Shown here: one piece after another, positions 61,806 to 64,000 of the stretch
Position numbering within the stretch: the stretch's first letter is position 1
How the letters are laid out: every line of letters begins with the position of its first letter
DNA from: an uncultured Cellvibrionales bacterium
GTDB lineage: Bacteria; Pseudomonadota; Gammaproteobacteria; Pseudomonadales; Cellvibrionaceae
Reading direction: 5' to 3'
Length of the DNA stretch: 64,000 nt
NCBI GenBank assembly: GCA_913020115.1
Contig: CAJWBQ010000014.1
Location: 46,850-110,849 of the forward strand
Position numbers and translations under genes: made by a program
Notes under the pieces: generated by a model
The model's input: the letters and a program-made list of their open reading frames with translations, nothing else
The model's database searches: none
What the model was told of the DNA's origin: nothing

Positions 61806-62232
61806 TGTCCAGACAAATTAACTTCTTGAAGCAGCGGAATCTAGCTTCAGGCCTCAAGCAATTGCCAAACTCCATTCCTTGAACGCACTTACCATAAGGT
61901 TTCGGTAATGCTCGGCTCCAACTAGATGCCTACCAAGATTGAATAGATTGTAAATGGTGGCATGTACACTTAAGAGTCGTTGAGCCCGCCTGGGTGGCTT
62001 GAACCTTCGCACCCCTCGCTCTCGCACACTGGTCGATTGATGCGATTGCTCTGCCCGATTGTAACTAACGGTACTACCACGCTCGACCAACAAGCCTTCA
62101 ATATTTCGGCGACTCAGGTTGAATCTGTGGTAGAGCCAGGCTGCATAGCTGACTATTTCTGACGGGAAGCTCTAACGCTTATAGGTATTCATCCTAATAT
62201 TATCCATTATCTGGAGTTAAGTTTTCAGTACC
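61806..62232 (-). mobile_element. IS6-family element remnant 2
   Basis: About 427 bp with ends like remnant 1 (ACAAATTAACTTC at left; GGTACTGAAAACTTAACTCC from right) and a shortened transposase. Same orientation as remnant 1. Adjoins the end of the DUF819 gene. Confidence 0.7.
61854..62192 (-). pseudogene. IS6-type transposase, internally deleted
   Basis: Frame from ATG 62192 reads MNTYKR, stop, SFPSEIVSYAAWLYHRFNLS, RRNIEGLLVERG, joined directly to NRAEQSHQSTSVRERGVRRF and the end HLVGAEHYRNLMVSAFKEW. The whole central DDE region is missing. The N-terminal part resembles remnant 1's. Confidence 0.75.
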
Positions 62233-62246
62233 TTGATACGTGTTCT

Positions 62247-63374
62247 TTATCTCAGAAAACCCGTGACAGTGACACCAATAAACGTACCAATAACATACCC
62301 AAACAATCCGCACATGATGGCCGGGGTGACTAAATGTTTCCAACCCTTGGATGTAGCAATAGCTGCAGTGACTGCAGGCCCAACCAACGCAGCACCCGAT
62401 GCTACAATGGCTTCTGGCAGTGAAATCTTGAACATACGAGCTGCTATCAAGACCACCGCCAAATGAACAACAACAATTATCATTCCATAAAAAAACAAAT
62501 GCAGAGAGGATTCAATAAATGCCGTAACATTGGTATTCGCCCCGGCTACTGCAAAAAACAAATACATGATTAACATGCCTATTTCAAAATCACCTTCCGA
62601 ATCACTCAATGCCCTCGAAAAAACATTAGCAGCAATTACTGACAACAGGGTAATAAACAAGTACAGGTATAAAGTCATGGATAAGGCCTCCGCAATCAAT
62701 TTGGAAACCGCACAAATTGCAAAACTTAGTGCAATAGCCCCCGAAAGATCCACCAACTTTATTCGCGGTGCATCATCGAGACACAACTCTTCGCGCTTAC
62801 CTGCAGCTTCATCACCCAAAACCCCTGATGGAAATTTACTCACCACCCATTTTATCGTGGGAATCCAAAGCAACATCATTAGCGCTAGTATGCTTACGAC
62901 AGCACTTGCACTAAGTGCAGCACTGAATTCATCGGTGGTCATTTCTACAGCCTGTGATACAGCAAGAAAATTGACCATGCCTCCTATCCAAGCACCAGAA
63001 TAAACGCCGGCTACCTTGGGCCCAATATCACCCAGTTCCAAAATATAAAACCCCGATATCGCACCTGCAACCGTAGCGATAGAAGCAATGCAGAATGTGA
63101 TCATGACCAAGCCGCTTCCGCTAAATATTTTTCTTAAATTTGCCTTAAACAACAGTAGCGGCACGGCAAGCGGGACAAGAGTTCCACCGACAAACCCATA
63201 GATTGAAGCATCAAGAGGAATAATCTTAAAATTAGACAACGCCATTCCTGCTAGAAGCACCCATATCACCCCAGACGTTTTTTTCCCCAAGGCCTGATTA
63301 TCCATCCAAAAACCAAATGCTGCCAAGCCAAAAAGTATCGCCCCCATAGCAAAGAAATTATCTGCAGAAATCAT
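62247..63374 (-). CDS. DUF819 family membrane protein
   Basis: A 375-residue integral membrane protein with about ten hydrophobic segments and the DUF819 pattern: NFFAMGAILFGLAAFGFWMDN, YSGAWIGGMVNFLAVSQAVEM, IALSFAICAVSKLIAEALS, MLIMYLFFAVAGANTNVTAF, IVASGAALVGPAVTAAIATSKGWKHLVTPAIMCGLFGYVIG. Likely a transporter-like protein, substrate unknown. ATG 63374 has GGAG before it, so the upstream GTG-type frame is not used. It ends just before IS6 remnant 2. Confidence 0.8.
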   Translation of the reverse strand: MISADNFFAMGAILFGLAAFGFWMDNQALGKKTSGVIWVLLAGMALSNFKIIPLDASIYGFVGGTLVPLAVPLLLFKANLRKIFSGSGLVMITFCIASIATVAGAISGFYILELGDIGPKVAGVYSGAWIGGMVNFLAVSQAVEMTTDEFSAALSASAVVSILALMMLLWIPTIKWVVSKFPSGVLGDEAAGKREELCLDDAPRIKLVDLSGAIALSFAICAVSKLIAEALSMTLYLYLFITLLSVIAANVFSRALSDSEGDFEIGMLIMYLFFAVAGANTNVTAFIESSLHLFFYGMIIVVVHLAVVLIAARMFKISLPEAIVASGAALVGPAVTAAIATSKGWKHLVTPAIMCGLFGYVIGTFIGVTVTGFLR

Positions 63375-63925
63375 TGTCACTCCCATTTACGCTCCGCTAA
63401 AGTTAAGTGTGGTAGATCAGCACCCATGCATTTCAGCACCGCAAATATAAACCCATTAATAAATATTAAATAGTTTTGAATTGTAGGGTTAAAACTGCTT
63501 CCCAGACAAACAATATAGCCTTATCAATGCGATGACAAACGAATAAGTCAAAAAAATAATTCGATTACGTAGGCTTGGGCTTTTTTAGAGAAACCATTAA
63601 TGGGATTATACCATTCATGAAACGCCGGCAACCCCTCTTTCGCGCACCAGCGACGCTTAGTGCGCGCACTGGGGGGGGGCGCTGCCACCCTAGAAAAATC
63701 GGTCGATCCAATCTTCGACAGCCATCAAATTAGCCATGCAGCTCCTCAGTTAGGCAAACGACTGCGCATAGTAGATAGTCTCGCGTGACGCATGTGGGGC
63801 GTGGCGCGCTAGAGGATCGGAGCCGAGGTGAATAAAAGCCGAGGTGATACGCCTATTTTTGCCTATGTTTTTGGTTTGCCGGAAGAGCCCTGTTAGTGAC
63901 TGCATACCCGCTAGATACTTAGAAT
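63375..63925. other. intergenic between DUF819 and tRNA-Leu
   Basis: 551 bp without a supported gene. It includes a run of nine G (63671-63679) and GC-rich short dyads near 63650-63670. The final 18 bp before the tRNA are duplicated near 44325. Confidence 0.45.
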
Positions 63926-63927
63926 AA

Positions 63928-64000
63928 TGGTGCCTCGGGCCGGAATTGAACCGGCACGATCTTGCGATCGGCAGATTTTAAGTCTGCTGTGTCTACCAAT
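63928..64000 (-). tRNA. tRNA-Leu (UAA), 5' end beyond window
   Basis: 73 bases of the tRNA are visible. The anticodon stem is GCAGA/TCTGC with loop CTTAAAA, giving anticodon TAA (63978-63980). It has a class II variable arm (CGATC-GCAA-GATCG), T-arm CCGGTTCAATTCCGG, and 3' end GCACCA at 63928 with CCA encoded. The 5' acceptor strand and part of the D-arm lie outside. Its 3' end is the repeat shared with 45880 and, partly, 44332. Confidence 0.92.

Larger units (their letters stand above)
45880..63947. mobile_element. putative genomic island at tRNA-Leu
   Basis: About 18 kb bounded by a 22-nt direct repeat of the tRNA-Leu 3' end, with the intact tRNA at the right. It contains a decayed toxin-antitoxin module, two IS6 remnants, the GalNAc locus and a DUF819 gene. 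No integrase is present, so it is probably an immobilised or trans-mobilised element. It abuts the smaller HigBA segment to the left. Confidence 0.5.

Noticed and set aside
44332..63947. Integrase gene for the island
   Set aside because: I looked for tyrosine and serine recombinase motifs in all frames of this region and recognised none.

Overview
The window most likely comes from a marine, Gram-negative gammaproteobacterium of the Cellvibrionales/Alteromonadales type. This is inferred from gene content: TonB-dependent receptors, a FecI/FecR pair, a Shewanella-style GalNAc catabolic set, a GlyGly-CTERM-like tail, many c-di-GMP proteins, acyl-CoA enzymes and a RAYT/REP family. There is no rRNA, so the exact lineage is open.

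Layout. 0-10.6 kb is ordinary chromosome: the edge of copA with a CopL-like protein, a tail-collar protein, a GAF-GGDEF-EAL protein, a Crp-like regulator, a sterol-desaturase-type oxygenase, an Asp/Glu-racemase relative lacking its cysteines, a cNMP/rhodanese protein, Hsp20, a YegD-like Hsp70, a methyltransferase and YajD. 10.6-27.7 kb is full of a REP-like inverted repeat (11 of 12 loci) together with its RAYT transposase. This part also holds a TetR-controlled CoA-transferase/crotonase operon, a nitronate monooxygenase divergent from a GlxA-type regulator, a thioesterase, a second AraC regulator, a diguanylate cyclase and a vanadium haloperoxidase/ASPIC-UnbV pair. 27.7-42.6 kb is signalling: a GGDEF-EAL protein behind a ten-copy 8-bp repeat, a hybrid kinase, a diguanylate cyclase, and an apparent operon of Cache-domain hybrid kinase, TonB-dependent receptor and TPR-sulfotransferase divergent from a periplasmic binding protein. 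A GlcG-like protein and a luciferase-like monooxygenase follow.

44.3-64 kb looks like a composite island at a tRNA-Leu(UAA) gene. The 3' end of the tRNA (right edge, minus strand) is repeated in the same orientation at 45.88 kb (22 nt identical) and, less exactly, at 44.33 kb. The outer 1.5-kb segment carries HigBA. The inner 18-kb segment carries a decayed Phd/ParE module, two internally deleted IS6-type elements in the same orientation, and between them a minus-strand GalNAc/GlcNAc locus: NagA/AgaA, ROK kinase, AgaS, AgaZ/KbaZ, sugar MFS permease, phosphodiester glycosidase, STN-TonB receptor, FecR, ECF sigma factor and a free-standing STN protein.

How the parts may work together: the receptor imports an amino-sugar-containing ligand, and the phosphodiester glycosidase may release the sugar outside the cytoplasm. 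The permease brings it in, and kinase, deacetylase, AgaS and AgaZ feed it to tagatose phosphates. Control looks FecI/FecR-like, with two STN domains able to contact FecR and a 32-bp motif shared by both STN promoters. The receptor gene has a strong internal ribosome-binding site and a second signal peptide just after its STN domain, so forms with and without the signalling domain may be made. No integrase and no tagatose-bisphosphate aldolase gene is visible.
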